Assembly: GCF_000698575.1 (NCBI RefSeq)
Contig: NZ_JFHD01000006.1
Location: forward strand, 124,001 to 188,000
Direction of reading: 5' to 3'
Length of the DNA stretch: 64,000 nucleotides
Source: Caballeronia zhejiangensis
GTDB taxonomy: Bacteria; Pseudomonadota; Gammaproteobacteria; Burkholderiales; Burkholderiaceae
Part shown: in pieces, positions 19,008 through 28,257 of the stretch
Layout of the letters: each line of letters opens with the position of its first letter
Numbering within the stretch: the first letter of the stretch is position 1
The notes under the pieces: model-generated
What the model was told of the DNA's origin: nothing
Seen by the model: the letters and a program-made list of their open reading frames with translations, nothing else
The model's database searches: none
Translations under genes and position numbers: made by a program

Positions 19008-20300
19008 TTATTGCATGAACGGACCCCAGGACGGCTCGCGCACCACACCGCCCTGAACTGACAAGACTTGCCGCGTGCGACCGTCGGTCGAAACGGCTGC
19101 CAACACGCCACGTCCGTTCACTTGGGTGGCGTAGAGGATGTACTGACCATTCGCCGCGAAGCTCGGCGATTCGTCATGCGTCGTGTCGGTCAGCCCCGTC
19201 GCCGTGCCGGACGCGAGGTCCTGCAGATACAGCTTGAAGCCGCCGCCAGTGCGCGAAATGTACGCGAGTTGCTTGCCGTCCGGACTCACGCGCGGGCTGG
19301 TGTTGTACGCACCCGCAAACGTGACCCGCTGGGCCGCGCCGGCGCTTTCACCCGCCGCCGGCATCTTGTAGATCTGCGGTTGGCCGCCGCGATCGCTCGT
19401 GAAATAAATCCAGTTGCCATCAGGAGAGTAGAACGGCTCGGTGTCGATGGAACTGCCTTGTGTCAGACGGCGCAGGCCGGAGCCGTCTGCGTTGACTTCG
19501 AAAATCTGCGTGTTGCCCGTGCGCGAGAGCGCGACCGCGAGCTTGCGGCCATCAGGCGACCACGACGGGGCACTGTTGTTGCCCTTCTGATTCGACACGA
19601 CTACGCGACGTCCCGTCGGCAGGTCGTGGATGTACACCACCGGCTTCTTTTTCTCGAACGACACGTATGCGACCTTCGTGCCGTCCGGCGACCACGCCGG
19701 CGAAATGATCGGTTCCGGGCTGGAGAGGGCGATCTTCGCGTCCTGACCGTCCGAATCCGAAATCTGCAATTGATAACGGCCGCCCGTCTGAATGACGTAG
19801 GACAGACGCGTTGCGAACACGCCGCGGCCGCCGAGCAGCTTCGCGTAGATGTAGTCGGCGATCTTGTGCGCGCTCATGCGCAGGCCGCTTTCGGCGCTGA
19901 CGAGCGACAGGCCGCCCAGGTTCTGCTGCTTGACGGTGTCGTAGAGCCGGAAGCGCACTTCGTATTGGCCGTTCGGCAGCTTGTTCACGCTACCCGACAC
20001 GAACGCGTCCGCGCCTTTTGCCTTCCACGCGCCGAGATCGACCGTATCGGATTCCGCGACCGGCGCGCTGCCGGCGTCGATATTCGTGAACTTGCCGCTG
20101 CGCTGCAGATCCTGGCGAATGATCGCGCTGACTTGCTGCGGCGAACTCGCTTCATTGGCGAAATTGGCCGTCGCGATCGGAAACTGGGTCGAACCGACGC
20201 CGGTCACGAGTACGTTCAACTGGGCGTGTGCAGCGGTGCCGGCTGCGATCAGGCAGGACGCGACCAGCGTTTTCAGGCCAAGCTTCGTCATCAAACTCAT
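19008..20300 (-). CDS. tolB: Tol-Pal translocation protein TolB
   Basis: 430-residue periplasmic protein with a signal peptide ending [11 protein letters not shown]. The N-terminal alpha/beta domain is followed by a beta-propeller built from repeated S-P-D-G blades ([56 protein letters not shown]). TolB binds Pal and TolA and relays force from the inner membrane. It is third from the end of the operon, 55 nt before the pal start. Confidence 0.97.
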   Translation of the reverse strand: MSLMTKLGLKTLVASCLIAAGTAAHAQLNVLVTGVGSTQFPIATANFANEASSPQQVSAIIRQDLQRSGKFTNIDAGSAPVAESDTVDLGAWKAKGADAFVSGSVNKLPNGQYEVRFRLYDTVKQQNLGGLSLVSAESGLRMSAHKIADYIYAKLLGGRGVFATRLSYVIQTGGRYQLQISDSDGQDAKIALSSPEPIISPAWSPDGTKVAYVSFEKKKPVVYIHDLPTGRRVVVSNQKGNNSAPSWSPDGRKLAVALSRTGNTQIFEVNADGSGLRRLTQGSSIDTEPFYSPDGNWIYFTSDRGGQPQIYKMPAAGESAGAAQRVTFAGAYNTSPRVSPDGKQLAYISRTGGGFKLYLQDLASGTATGLTDTTHDESPSFAANGQYILYATQVNGRGVLAAVSTDGRTRQVLSVQGGVVREPSWGPFMQ

Positions 20301-20426
20301 GCTGTATAGGTTCCAGATAAAAGCGTTTTCAAGTGTCCGCGGACTGCAGAACAGACCCGCGGTCGCACATTTCGTTCCCGCTGCTTAATGCGAGCTTTCA
20401 AGCGCGCTTCACTGCTGACTAGCGCG

Positions 20427-21530
20427 TTAACCGCCCGCCGGACGCAGCGTGATCGTGAAGCTCGAAGGCGCCTTGCCGTCGATATCCACCGGCATCGGAT
20501 CCGAGCGCTGTACCGCGCGCAGTGCCGCCTGATCCCACTGCTCGTTGCCGCTCGAGCGCGTGATATTCGCCGACAGCAGCGTGCCCGACGGCGAGCAGCG
20601 TACCGACACGACCGTCTCGAGCCCGGCCGTTTCGCCGGCCCACACGATGTTCGGCCGCACGCGACGCTGCACCTTCTCGGCGTAGCCAGGCGAGGTCGCA
20701 TTGCCGCCCGCGCCCTTGCCGGTGCCGCTCTTGGCCAGGCCTTCGCCGCTGCCCGCCGTGCCGCCGCCCAACTGCCCTTGCAGTTGCGAGAGACGCGCCT
20801 TGCGCTCGGCATCGAGCTTGGCTTTCGCTTCCGCGTCGGCCTTGGCTTTCGCTTGCGCCGCGGCCTTCGCTTTCGCGTCGGACTCAGCCTTGGCCTTGGC
20901 TTGCGCGTCGGCCTTCGCCTTGGCTTCCTGCTGTTCCTTCTCCTTCTCCTTCTGCTCCTTGAGCTGTTCCTGCTTCTGCGCTTCGGCTTGCTGCTGCTGA
21001 CGCTGCTTGTCCTGCTGCGCCTTCTGTTGCTGCTTCTGCAGGTCGGCCTGACGCTGCTGCTCGATCTGCTTCTGCTTGTCCTGCATCGCCTTCTGCTGGG
21101 CGGCTTGCGCGGCGAGCTGCTGCTGACGCTTCGCTTCCGCTTCCTGCTTCGCCTCTTCCTGCTGACGGCGCTGCTCGGCGAGTTGCGCTTCGCGCGCGGC
21201 GGCTTCCTGCTGCTTGCGCTTCTTCTCCTGCAACGCGATGTCCGCGTCTTCGTCCTTCGCCGGCGGCGGCGCGGGCTGCACCTTCACCGGCGCGGGCGGC
21301 GGCGGGGCAGGGCGCGGCGTCGGCGCGGGCGTGTCCGGAATCTCGGTCCAGATTTCCGCTTCCGCGCCCGCCGGCGTGTTGTTCTGCCAGTTGATGCCGT
21401 GATACAGGAACCAGCCGAGCAGCAGATGCATCAACGCCGCGAGCGCGAACGCCTTACCCGTGCCGCGTTCACGCGGCGGGCGATTCGGTCGCGCGGACGA
21501 TGCGCGTGTCGGCCTGTGCGAAAGGGTCAT
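20427..21530 (-). CDS. tolA: Cell-envelope integrity protein TolA
   Basis: 367-residue inner-membrane protein spanning the periplasm. One transmembrane helix lies at ~25-47 (GKAFALAALMHLLLGWFLYH). It is followed by a Pro-rich linker (APTPRPAPPPPAP) and a very long Ala/Lys/Gln/Glu helix (~100-265, repeats such as AQAKAKADAEAKAKL). The globular C-terminal domain (VVSVRCSPSGTLLSANITRSS) has a TonB-like fold. The ATG at 21530 overlaps the tolR stop in an ATGA arrangement. The frame happens to stay open across tolR into tolQ, but that is a shadow. Confidence 0.95.
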   Translation of the reverse strand: MTLSHRPTRASSARPNRPPRERGTGKAFALAALMHLLLGWFLYHGINWQNNTPAGAEAEIWTEIPDTPAPTPRPAPPPPAPVKVQPAPPPAKDEDADIALQEKKRKQQEAAAREAQLAEQRRQQEEAKQEAEAKRQQQLAAQAAQQKAMQDKQKQIEQQRQADLQKQQQKAQQDKQRQQQQAEAQKQEQLKEQKEKEKEQQEAKAKADAQAKAKAESDAKAKAAAQAKAKADAEAKAKLDAERKARLSQLQGQLGGGTAGSGEGLAKSGTGKGAGGNATSPGYAEKVQRRVRPNIVWAGETAGLETVVSVRCSPSGTLLSANITRSSGNEQWDQAALRAVQRSDPMPVDIDGKAPSSFTITLRPAGG

Positions 21531-21970
21531 TGCGATTTGACGAGCAATCCGACGCGCTTCACGCCGCGCGCCTTCATATCGGACATCACGTTCATCACGA
21601 CTTCGTACTTCACGGTCTTGTCCGCCGCGATCACGAGGGGCTGATCCGGATGTGATTCCTGACGGTTGAGCACGAAGCTGTTGAGATCGTTCATCGTCAT
21701 CTTCTGCTCTTGCGTCGCGCCGCCTTCTTCCTTGTAGCGCACGTTCATGCTGCCGTCCGCCTTGATGTTGATGACGAGCGGCGGCTGCTGCTCCTGCGGC
21801 TGCGCATTGCCGACGGTCGGCAGATTGATGATCGAGGGCGAAACGAGCGGCGCCGTCACCATGAAGATGACGAGCAGCACGAGCATCACGTCGATGTATG
21901 GCACGACGTTGATGTCGGCCATCGCGCGGCGCGAGCCGCCGCGCATGCTGGAACGAATGGGGCCTGCCAT
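21527..21970 (-). CDS. tolR: Proton-motor subunit TolR (ExbD family)
   Basis: 147-residue inner-membrane protein with one transmembrane segment (INVVPYIDVMLVLLVIFMVTAPL). It carries the essential membrane Asp that, with TolQ, couples the proton gradient to TolA movement. The periplasmic domain follows. AAGGAG lies 6 nt before the ATG. The gene overlaps tolA by four bases and follows tolQ by 15 nt, so translation is probably coupled. Confidence 0.96.
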   Translation of the reverse strand: MAGPIRSSMRGGSRRAMADINVVPYIDVMLVLLVIFMVTAPLVSPSIINLPTVGNAQPQEQQPPLVINIKADGSMNVRYKEEGGATQEQKMTMNDLNSFVLNRQESHPDQPLVIAADKTVKYEVVMNVMSDMKARGVKRVGLLVKSQ

Positions 21971-21985
21971 CGCGGACTCCTTCTG

Positions 21986-22663
21986 TTAGTGCGCCTGACG
22001 CTGCAGGATGTTCGAGAACTCTTCGATGAAGGTCTCGAAGCGGATCGCCAGACGGTCGATGTCGTGCGCGTAGCGGTTGTACGCGACCACTGCGGGAATC
22101 GCGGCGAAGAGGCCGATCGCGGTCGCGACGAGCGCTTCGGCGATGCCGGGCGCCACGTTCGCGAGCGTCGCCTGCTGCACATTGGCGAGACCGCGGAACG
22201 AATTCATGATCCCCCACACCGTGCCGAAGAGACCGATATAAGGACTCACGGAACCGACCGACGCGAGGAACGCAAGGTTCGCTTCGAGCACGTCCATTTC
22301 CCGCTGGAAGGCGGCGCGCATCGCGCGGCGGGAACCGTCGAGAATCGCGCCCGGATCGGTGATCCGGCGCTCCTTGCCCTTCAGGAATTCACGCATGCCG
22401 GATTCGAAGATACGCTCGAGCGCGCCGATCGTGTGACGGTTGTTCGCCGCGCTTTGATACAGCGCCTGCAGGTCGCCGCCCGACCAGAAATCGCGCTCGA
22501 AGCGCTCGGTCTGCGCGCGCGCGCGGCGAATGGCAAACCACTTGCGGAAAATGAAGGTCCACGACAGGAGCGACAGCAGCAACAGCAGCGCCATCACGGC
22601 CTGCGCGAGCAGGCTCGCGTGAACGACGAGGGAAATGATCGACAGGTCTTGTGTATTGTTCAT
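21986..22663 (-). CDS. tolQ: Proton-motor subunit TolQ (ExbB/MotA family)
   Basis: 225-residue inner-membrane protein with three transmembrane segments: near the N-terminus (VVHASLLAQAVMALLLLLSLLSW), around 135-160 (LAFLASVGSVSPYIGLFGTVWG) and around 175-195 (GIAEALVATAIGLFAAIPAVVAY). The glycine/proline-containing second and third segments are the MotA/ExbB signature that forms the proton channel with TolR. It is the first tol gene after a 165-nt gap from ybgC, in which a promoter could lie. Confidence 0.96.
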   Translation of the reverse strand: MNNTQDLSIISLVVHASLLAQAVMALLLLLSLLSWTFIFRKWFAIRRARAQTERFERDFWSGGDLQALYQSAANNRHTIGALERIFESGMREFLKGKERRITDPGAILDGSRRAMRAAFQREMDVLEANLAFLASVGSVSPYIGLFGTVWGIMNSFRGLANVQQATLANVAPGIAEALVATAIGLFAAIPAVVAYNRYAHDIDRLAIRFETFIEEFSNILQRQAH

Positions 22664-22828
22664 AAAGGTCTGCTGTTACGTCCCGAAAGGGGCGTCCGGT
22701 CAAAGCGTCATGCTTTCGTGAAATGGATGTGAATCAAACGAAAGCCGTGCCGTGGCCGGCTCATGCTCGTTAATGCTTCCTCTGTTCCCGATGCCCTGTT
22801 TCGCTTCGGTGTGCGATGAGTTCATCGT

Positions 22829-23290
22829 TCAGGCTCGGTCTTGATCTGCGCCGCGCGATGCCGCGGCGAGCGTCGCGTGCGGGCCGCGCTTCAATCCTTC
22901 GATCACCGCATCCGGAATGGCGGCCGGACGAATCGACGCGCGATCCACCGAGGCAACGCGAATGTCGCCGCTCGCGAGCAGCATGCCGTCGCGCCACGCT
23001 TCCTGATGAAAATCCACCGATGCACGGCCGAGGCGCTCGATGCGACTTACAACGCGAATGACGTCATCCAGGCGCGCCGGCGACGAATATTCGACAGCCG
23101 TGCGTCTCACGACGAACAGGATGTCGATCGAATCGGCGAGACGCTGCTGATCGATTCCGCACGCGCGCAGCCATTCGGTGCGCGCCCGTTCGAAGAACTT
23201 CAGGTAGTTCGCGTAGAAGACGATGCCGCCGGCGTCGGTGTCCTCGTAATACACCCGAATCGGCCACTCGAAAGTCAACGGATCACTCAC
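22829..23290 (-). CDS. ybgC: Tol-Pal associated acyl-CoA thioesterase YbgC
   Basis: 153-residue hot-dog fold thioesterase, usually the first gene of tol-pal operons. The active-site block is YYEDTDAGGIVFYANYLKFFERARTEWLR, seen at residues ~13-41, with the catalytic Asp in TDAGG. GTG 23290 (VSDPLTFEWPIRVYY) was chosen because it gives the usual length and has GGAG 10 nt upstream. The frame extends to a TTG at 23350, adding 20 atypical residues. Known members hydrolyse short acyl-CoAs and associate with the inner membrane. Confidence 0.92.
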   Translation of the reverse strand: MSDPLTFEWPIRVYYEDTDAGGIVFYANYLKFFERARTEWLRACGIDQQRLADSIDILFVVRRTAVEYSSPARLDDVIRVVSRIERLGRASVDFHQEAWRDGMLLASGDIRVASVDRASIRPAAIPDAVIEGLKRGPHATLAAASRGADQDRA

Positions 23291-23417
23291 CTTTGCGCCG
23301 CTCCGCTCGCGCAGAGGCTCATAAACACGATCTGGCTCGCATTTTGACAAATATTCATCGGCGGCATTTTACCGGAACCGGAAGCACCCCCGCCAAATCC
23401 TTAGGCAGATATCGGAA

Positions 23418-24164
23418 TCAGCCGCGGTGAATTTGCAACGGTGCGAACGTCTGGGCGACCGGCATCATCTCGATCGCGTTGATGTTCACGTGTGCCGGGC
23501 GCGTGGCGATCCAGTAGATCGCGTCGGCGATGTCCTCGGGCGTGAGCGCCTGCACATCCTTATATACAGTCGCGGCTTTGCTGTCGTCGCCCTTGAAGCG
23601 CACGTTCGAAAACTCGGTGCCGCCGACGAGCCCCGGCTCGATGTCCGTCACGCGAAGGGCGGTGCCGGCGACGTCCGCGCGCAGGTTCAGACTGAACTGC
23701 CGCACGAACGCCTTCGTCGCGCCGTACACGTTGCCTCCGGCGTACGGATACGTGCCCGCCACCGATCCCATGTTGAACACATGTCCGCGATTGCGCTCGA
23801 TCATGCCCGGCAAGATCGCGTGCGTGACCGTCACGAGACCCGTGCAGTTCGTGTCGATCATGTTCTTCCAGTCGTCGAGATTCGCGCGTTGCGCGGGTTC
23901 GAGGCCGAGCGCGAGTCCGGCGTTGTTCACCAGCACGTCGATCTGCGCGAACGCGTCGGGCAGGGCCGCGACGGCGTTGCGGACGGCGTTTTCGTCCCGT
24001 ACGTCGAGTTCGACTGGCAGAAGCGCGTCGCCGAGTTCGTTCGACAGCGCGACCAGGCGCTCCTTGCGACGCGCGGCGGCGATCACACGATGGCCGCCTT
24101 TGACGAACGTGCGGGCGATGGCGGCGCCGAATCCGGCCGACGCGCCGGTGACAAAAACGATCAT
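23418..24164 (-). CDS. NADP-dependent short-chain dehydrogenase (YdfG type)
   Basis: 248-residue classical short-chain dehydrogenase. The nucleotide-binding TGASAGFGAAIAR is at residues ~6-18, NNAGLALG at ~80-87, catalytic Ser in NMGSVAGTYPY, and the YGATK active-site Tyr and Lys follow. The tail IYWIATRPAHVNINAIEMMP and the length match E. coli YdfG, which oxidises 3-hydroxy acids and L-allo-threonine; substrate here is inferred only. It is divergent from glyA, with a 471-nt spacer that contains a riboswitch for glyA. Confidence 0.9.
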   Translation of the reverse strand: MIVFVTGASAGFGAAIARTFVKGGHRVIAAARRKERLVALSNELGDALLPVELDVRDENAVRNAVAALPDAFAQIDVLVNNAGLALGLEPAQRANLDDWKNMIDTNCTGLVTVTHAILPGMIERNRGHVFNMGSVAGTYPYAGGNVYGATKAFVRQFSLNLRADVAGTALRVTDIEPGLVGGTEFSNVRFKGDDSKAATVYKDVQALTPEDIADAIYWIATRPAHVNINAIEMMPVAQTFAPLQIHRG

Positions 24165-24333
24165 GAGCGGACTCCGAATGGACTGAGACGGGCAAAGCCG
24201 ACGCGCGCAGGGCGACGCGTCCGGCAACGGCGCAAAGCGTACTTCCATTGATGCGGCGCGGCAAGCAACGGTGGGCGCGAACGATCGTGCTTTAAGCGTG
24301 GCTGCGCGCCCGTCCGATTGCCCTGTAAGCCGG

Positions 24334-24362
24334 TTGCCTAAAGCATGGCCGGCCATTACACT
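24334..24362 (+). promoter_or_regulatory. Putative promoter for the glyA leader
   Basis: TTGCCT (24334-24339) and TACACT (24357-24362) are separated by 17 nt. They sit so that transcription would begin about 24369, directly before the riboswitch aptamer. Each hexamer has imperfect matches, but the position agrees with the RNA element downstream. Confidence 0.45.
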
Positions 24363-24371
24363 ACAACGCTC

Positions 24372-24466
24372 AAACCCCGCGTGACTGGCGATAGAATCTT
24401 CGGATTCAAGGTGGAGCGACCCACCAGGAAGCGCGGAGCGTCGTTTTGCCGTTCGCCTGGGCAGCT
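24372..24466 (+). ncRNA. ZTP riboswitch (pfl motif) upstream of glyA
   Basis: The conserved blocks of the ZTP/ZMP aptamer are present in order: GTGACTGGCG (24381-24390), then hairpin GGTGG/CCACC (24410-24414 with 24421-24425), followed directly by AGGAAGCG, and after a variable linker the 3' block CGCCTGGGCA (24454-24463). ZTP riboswitches bind the purine intermediate AICAR-5'-phosphate or its triphosphate, which builds up when 10-formyl-tetrahydrofolate is short, and turn on one-carbon genes such as glyA. The 170 nt to the glyA start would hold the expression platform. I did not find a clear U-tract terminator there, so control may be at translation. Confidence 0.87.
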
Positions 24467-24635
24467 GAGATCCGCACGCCGTCGCTGCGTTGCTGGTGGC
24501 TGTCCGTTCCGCGAAACCGGATTCTTCCTCTATCCGCCGCGCCTGGACTCCATCGGTTTCCAGCGTCTTTTGCGTCTGCTTCGAACGTGGCGCACGCGCG
24601 ATCCGGTCAACCTGTTTTGATCTCACGGAAAACGT

Positions 24636-25883
24636 ATGTTTGACAGAGCCGAAAGTACCCTCGCCAATGTCGATCCCGAATTGCTCAAGGCGATCGAGCA
24701 GGAAAACCGCCGCCAGGAAGATCACATCGAGCTGATCGCGTCGGAAAACTACACGAGCCCGGCCGTAATGGCCGCGCAGGGCTCGCAACTCACGAACAAA
24801 TACGCCGAAGGCTATCCCGGCAAGCGCTATTACGGCGGTTGCGAATATGTGGACATCGTCGAGCAGCTCGCGATCGACCGCGTGAAGCAACTCTTCGGCG
24901 CCGAAGCCGCGAACGTGCAGCCGAACTCCGGCTCGCAGGCGAATCAGGGCGTGTTTTTCGCCGTGCTCAAGCCGGGCGACACGATCATGGGCATGAGCCT
25001 TGCCGAAGGCGGTCACCTCACGCACGGCTCGCCGGTCAACATGTCGGGCAAGTGGTTCAACGTCGTGAGCTACGGCCTGAACGAAGCCGAGGACATCGAC
25101 TACGACAAGACCGAAGCGCTCGCCAAGGAACACAAGCCGAAGCTGATCGTCGCGGGCGCGTCGGCGTTTGCGCTGAAGATCGATTTCGAGCGCCTTTCGA
25201 AGATCGCGAAGAGCGTCGGCGCGTACTTCATGGTCGACATGGCGCACTACGCCGGTCTCGTCGCGGCTGGCGTGTATCCGAATCCGGTGCCGCACGCGGA
25301 CTTCGTCACGACGACCACGCACAAGAGCCTGCGCGGCCCGCGCGGCGGCGTCATTCTGATGAAGGCCGAGTTCGAGAAGCAGATCAACTCGGCCATTTTC
25401 CCGGGCATTCAGGGCGGTCCGCTGATGCACGTGATCGCCGCGAAGGCCGTCGCGTTCAAGGAAGCGCTGTCGCCGGAATTCAAGGCGTATCAGCAAGCCG
25501 TGGTCGATAACGCGCGCGTCCTGGCCGAAACGCTCGTGAAGCGCGGTCTGCGTATCGTCTCGGGCCACACCGAAAGCCATGTGATGCTCGTCGATCTGCG
25601 CGCGAAGAAGATCACCGGCAAGGCAGCGGAAGCCGCGCTCGGCGCCGCGCACATCACGGTCAACAAGAACGCCATTCCGAACGATCCGGAAAAGCCGTTC
25701 GTCACGAGCGGCGTGCGCCTCGGCTCGCCCGCGATGACCACGCGCGGCTTCGGCACGAAGGAAGCGGAGATCGTGGGCAACCTGATCGCCGACGTGCTCG
25801 ACAATCCGGAAGACCAGGCGAACCTCGAGCGCGTGCGCGCGCAAGTGGCCGATCTGACCAAGCGTTTCCCGGTCTACCGTTAA
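24636..25883 (+). CDS. glyA: Serine hydroxymethyltransferase
   Basis: 415-residue PLP enzyme interconverting serine and glycine with tetrahydrofolate, the main entry to one-carbon units. The PLP-lysine block is [13 protein letters not shown]. Also visible are [15 protein letters not shown] near the N-terminus, [13 protein letters not shown] and [11 protein letters not shown]. Length matches the bacterial family. A ZTP riboswitch precedes it, which ties expression to folate status. The Shine-Dalgarno is weak (CGGAAAAC). nrdR follows after 18 nt, probably in the same transcript. Confidence 0.98.
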   Translation: MFDRAESTLANVDPELLKAIEQENRRQEDHIELIASENYTSPAVMAAQGSQLTNKYAEGYPGKRYYGGCEYVDIVEQLAIDRVKQLFGAEAANVQPNSGSQANQGVFFAVLKPGDTIMGMSLAEGGHLTHGSPVNMSGKWFNVVSYGLNEAEDIDYDKTEALAKEHKPKLIVAGASAFALKIDFERLSKIAKSVGAYFMVDMAHYAGLVAAGVYPNPVPHADFVTTTTHKSLRGPRGGVILMKAEFEKQINSAIFPGIQGGPLMHVIAAKAVAFKEALSPEFKAYQQAVVDNARVLAETLVKRGLRIVSGHTESHVMLVDLRAKKITGKAAEAALGAAHITVNKNAIPNDPEKPFVTSGVRLGSPAMTTRGFGTKEAEIVGNLIADVLDNPEDQANLERVRAQVADLTKRFPVYR

Positions 25884-25901
25884 TTCGCGAGCACACCGCC
25901 G

Positions 25902-26384
25902 ATGCGCTGCCCATTTTGCCGACACGAAGATACCCAGGTCGTGGATTCTCGCGTGTCGGAGGATGGCGCGGCCATTCGGCGGCGGCGGCGCTGTCCCGCG
26001 TGCGACAAGCGTTTCACCACGTATGAACGCGTCGAACTGGCGCTGCCGAGCGTCGTCAAGAAAGACGGCAGCCGCACCGAGTTCGATCGACGCAAGATCG
26101 TCGCGAGCATGCAGCTTGCGCTGCGAAAGCGCCCGGTCGCCGCCGATGCGATCGATGCCGCCGCGTCGCGCATCGAGTATCAGTTGCTCGGCAGCGGCGA
26201 GCGCGAAGTGCAGAGCGAGCGTCTCGGCGAGCTCGTCATGAACGAGCTGCGACAACTCGATACCATCGCTTACGTGCGTTTCGCCTCCGTCTACAAGCGT
26301 TTCGAAGACGTCTCCGAATTCGAAGACGTGCTCGATGAATTCCGGCGCACCGCTCCGAAGAAGTCGAGTTCGCGCAAGCGCTGA
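25902..26384 (+). CDS. nrdR: Transcriptional repressor NrdR
   Basis: 160-residue regulator of ribonucleotide reductase genes. The N-terminal zinc ribbon is complete, with cysteine pairs in [10 protein letters not shown] and [12 protein letters not shown]. The ATP-cone domain follows ([22 protein letters not shown]) and senses ATP/dATP. Known NrdR proteins bind NrdR boxes upstream of nrd operons, which are not in this window. It lies 18 nt after glyA. This glyA-nrdR pairing links nucleotide precursor supply to deoxynucleotide control. Confidence 0.97.
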   Translation: MRCPFCRHEDTQVVDSRVSEDGAAIRRRRRCPACDKRFTTYERVELALPSVVKKDGSRTEFDRRKIVASMQLALRKRPVAADAIDAAASRIEYQLLGSGEREVQSERLGELVMNELRQLDTIAYVRFASVYKRFEDVSEFEDVLDEFRRTAPKKSSSRKR

Positions 26385-26543
26385 TCTTTTCCGCATCGTT
26401 TCCTTCCTAAGCCTCGTTTTCTGACATTCGCTCGCGCAGTCTGCCCGGTATCGGAGAACGCGAACACTCGGCCATTCGGCTAATGGCGGCGCGCCTGACT
26501 TATCGCTAGATTGAGCTTTTCGGCTCGATTCGATCGATAAGGC

Positions 26544-27092
26544 ATGCAGACGATTCCCGCATCAAATCAAGGTTTCACGCTCGTCGAACTATGCGTGGTG
26601 CTCGCCGTCATGGCGATCCTCGCGACGTTCGCCGCGCCTTCGTTCGTCGCGTGGCAGGCGCGCGATCAAGTCGATGCACGGGCGCGCGCGCTCTTTTCCA
26701 CGCTGTCGCTTGCGCGCGCCGAAGCCGTGCGGCGCGGTGCACGCGTCACGCTTTGCAGGATCGATGCGTCTCGTCATTGCCTCGCATCGGGCCGAAGCTG
26801 CGAAAGCGGTGTCACCGACTGGTCGTGCGGATGGGGCTTGTTCGCCGAGCGCGACGGTGTTTCGACGCTTTTGCGCATGCAGCCGGCGATGACATCGGTT
26901 TCCATCGCCGGGACATCGACCGAGCTTTCGTTCACGCCGCCTTCGGGGCAGGTGATCGGCGGATTCCGCAGCTTCGAATTCGGTCCGCGCGGCGCCGATT
27001 CCGCCGCGAATCCGTCGTCACGTCGATGCATACGGCTCGCGGCAGGCGGCCGGGCGCGCATGACTTCAGGCGGCTGCGGAGCATCGGCATGA
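26544..27092 (+). CDS. fimT: Type IV minor pilin FimT/GspH family
   Basis: 182-residue prepilin. The class III signal NQGFTLVELCVVLAVMAILATFAAP has the cleavage Gly and the conserved Glu at mature position 5. The C-terminal GspH domain is Ser/Arg-rich with four or more cysteines (LCRIDASRHCLASGRSCESG, DWSCGWG). It opens a cluster of five pilin-like genes whose starts overlap preceding stops. FimT in known systems takes part in pilus assembly or DNA binding during uptake; the role here is inferred. There are 159 nt of upstream spacer after nrdR. Confidence 0.85.
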   Translation: MQTIPASNQGFTLVELCVVLAVMAILATFAAPSFVAWQARDQVDARARALFSTLSLARAEAVRRGARVTLCRIDASRHCLASGRSCESGVTDWSCGWGLFAERDGVSTLLRMQPAMTSVSIAGTSTELSFTPPSGQVIGGFRSFEFGPRGADSAANPSSRRCIRLAAGGRARMTSGGCGASA

Positions 27093-27472
27093 AAGACGTT
27101 CAACGTGGAGATTCGCTGATCGAAGTGATGATCGCGCTTACGCTGATGGCCGTGACCGCGCTCGGACTCATCGCGACGCAAAGCGCGCTCGCGCGCGGCG
27201 AACGCGCGGCGTTGCTGCACGAACGGGCCGCGATGATCGCAGATTCCGTCGCGGAAGGCATTCGCAGCGATGCGGACCGCGCGGCGATCGTGTCGCAATG
27301 GCAGGGGAGAGCGGCGTCGATGCTGCCTGCGGGCGACGTGGCAATATCCGATCGCGCCGATGGCGTGCGCATCGCGACCGTGAGCTGGCGCGCGCAAGAC
27401 CGCTCCGAGCCGTGCCCCGAACCGCAGGCTAAGCCGCTCACGTCGTGCATCGCCGTGGCGTTTGCGCGATGA
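27089..27472 (+). CDS. pilV: Type IV minor pilin PilV family
   Basis: 127-residue prepilin-like protein. The N-terminus RGDSLIEVMIALTLMAVTALGLIATQ has the processing Gly and Glu5. The remainder is short, with a C-terminal cysteine pair (SEPCPEPQ, LTSCIAV). The ATG at 27089 overlaps the fimT stop (ATGA). It is one of the priming minor pilins that, with PilW and PilX, start pilus polymerisation in related systems. Confidence 0.82.
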   Translation: MKDVQRGDSLIEVMIALTLMAVTALGLIATQSALARGERAALLHERAAMIADSVAEGIRSDADRAAIVSQWQGRAASMLPAGDVAISDRADGVRIATVSWRAQDRSEPCPEPQAKPLTSCIAVAFAR

Positions 27473-28257
27473 CTCCGCGCTTGCTCTCATCGCGCGGCCA
27501 TACGCTGCTGGAAATGACGATTGCGCTCGCGCTCGGCATGCTGATCGTGACCGCTTCGCTGTCGCTCTATCGCGAGCAGCGCGCCGCTTTCGACCGCGCC
27601 GCCGATGCCGCGCGCATTCACGACGCCGCGTCCAGCGCTTTGGAAATGCTCGCCCAGCAGATCCAGATGGCCGGATTCGCATCGAGCGTGGAATCGCCGG
27701 TCGATGCGTGGATGTTTGGTTGCGCGCAAGGCCGCGTGATTGGAGCGGATACAACCGCATCGTGCGAATCGCTCGCAAGCCATTCGGACGGCCTGCAGGT
27801 TCGCTATTCAGCCGACGCCGTCTCGACCTGGCCGTCGACCGCGGGCGCGCCGACCGATTGCCTCGGCCAGGCGGTCTCCGACGCCATCGTCACGAACCGG
27901 TTCTACGCGAAGCCGAGCAGTTCCACCGGAGAGCCCGAGTTGTACTGCGAAGGCGGCGGCAGACAGGCGCAGCCGATCGTCGAAGGCATCGAGCGAATGC
28001 GGGTGATGTATTGGCTCGCGGGGGCGCCGTCCGCATCGGATGCTTCGGCTATCGCGCGCGAACGCTGGCGCGATGTCCATGCTGCGGACGTATGCATCGT
28101 CGTGCGCGGTTTCATCGCACAGGCCAAGCGGAAAGCGAACTATGTGGATTGCAACGGCTTGCCCGTAACCGTCGAGGACGGCCGCGTTCGCCAGGTCTTC
28201 TGGCGGCGCGTCGCGATACGGAATTCGGTGGCGTCGCCGTCCGGAGGCGCGCAATGA
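27469..28257 (+). CDS. pilW: Type IV minor pilin PilW family
   Basis: 262-residue prepilin-like protein with N-terminus SRGHTLLEMTIALALGMLIVTASL carrying cleavage Gly and Glu5. It has a long C-terminal region (IVEGIERMRVMYWLAG) typical of PilW, and cysteines at MFGCAQGR, ASCESLA, TDCLGQ and LYCEGGG. The ATG at 27469 overlaps the pilV stop. A longer frame starts at 27445 but would add an unrelated octapeptide before the signal sequence. Confidence 0.83.
   Translation: MTPRLLSSRGHTLLEMTIALALGMLIVTASLSLYREQRAAFDRAADAARIHDAASSALEMLAQQIQMAGFASSVESPVDAWMFGCAQGRVIGADTTASCESLASHSDGLQVRYSADAVSTWPSTAGAPTDCLGQAVSDAIVTNRFYAKPSSSTGEPELYCEGGGRQAQPIVEGIERMRVMYWLAGAPSASDASAIARERWRDVHAADVCIVVRGFIAQAKRKANYVDCNGLPVTVEDGRVRQVFWRRVAIRNSVASPSGGAQ

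Noticed and set aside
20427..22217. Extension of the tolA frame through tolR into tolQ (596 codons)
   Set aside because: tolR and tolQ have clear products in other frames, and the tolA start with an ATGA overlap fits known proteins.
24392..24397. TAGAAT as a glyA -10 element
   Set aside because: It lies inside the ZTP aptamer, so a promoter there would truncate the RNA. The pair at 24334-24362 fits better.
23418..26396. A 992-codon open frame on the minus strand running across nrdR, glyA and the SDR
   Set aside because: Only its last 248 codons encode a real SDR. The rest is antisense to glyA and nrdR, is His/Arg/Asp-rich and has no family sequence; it is a result of G/C-biased codons.
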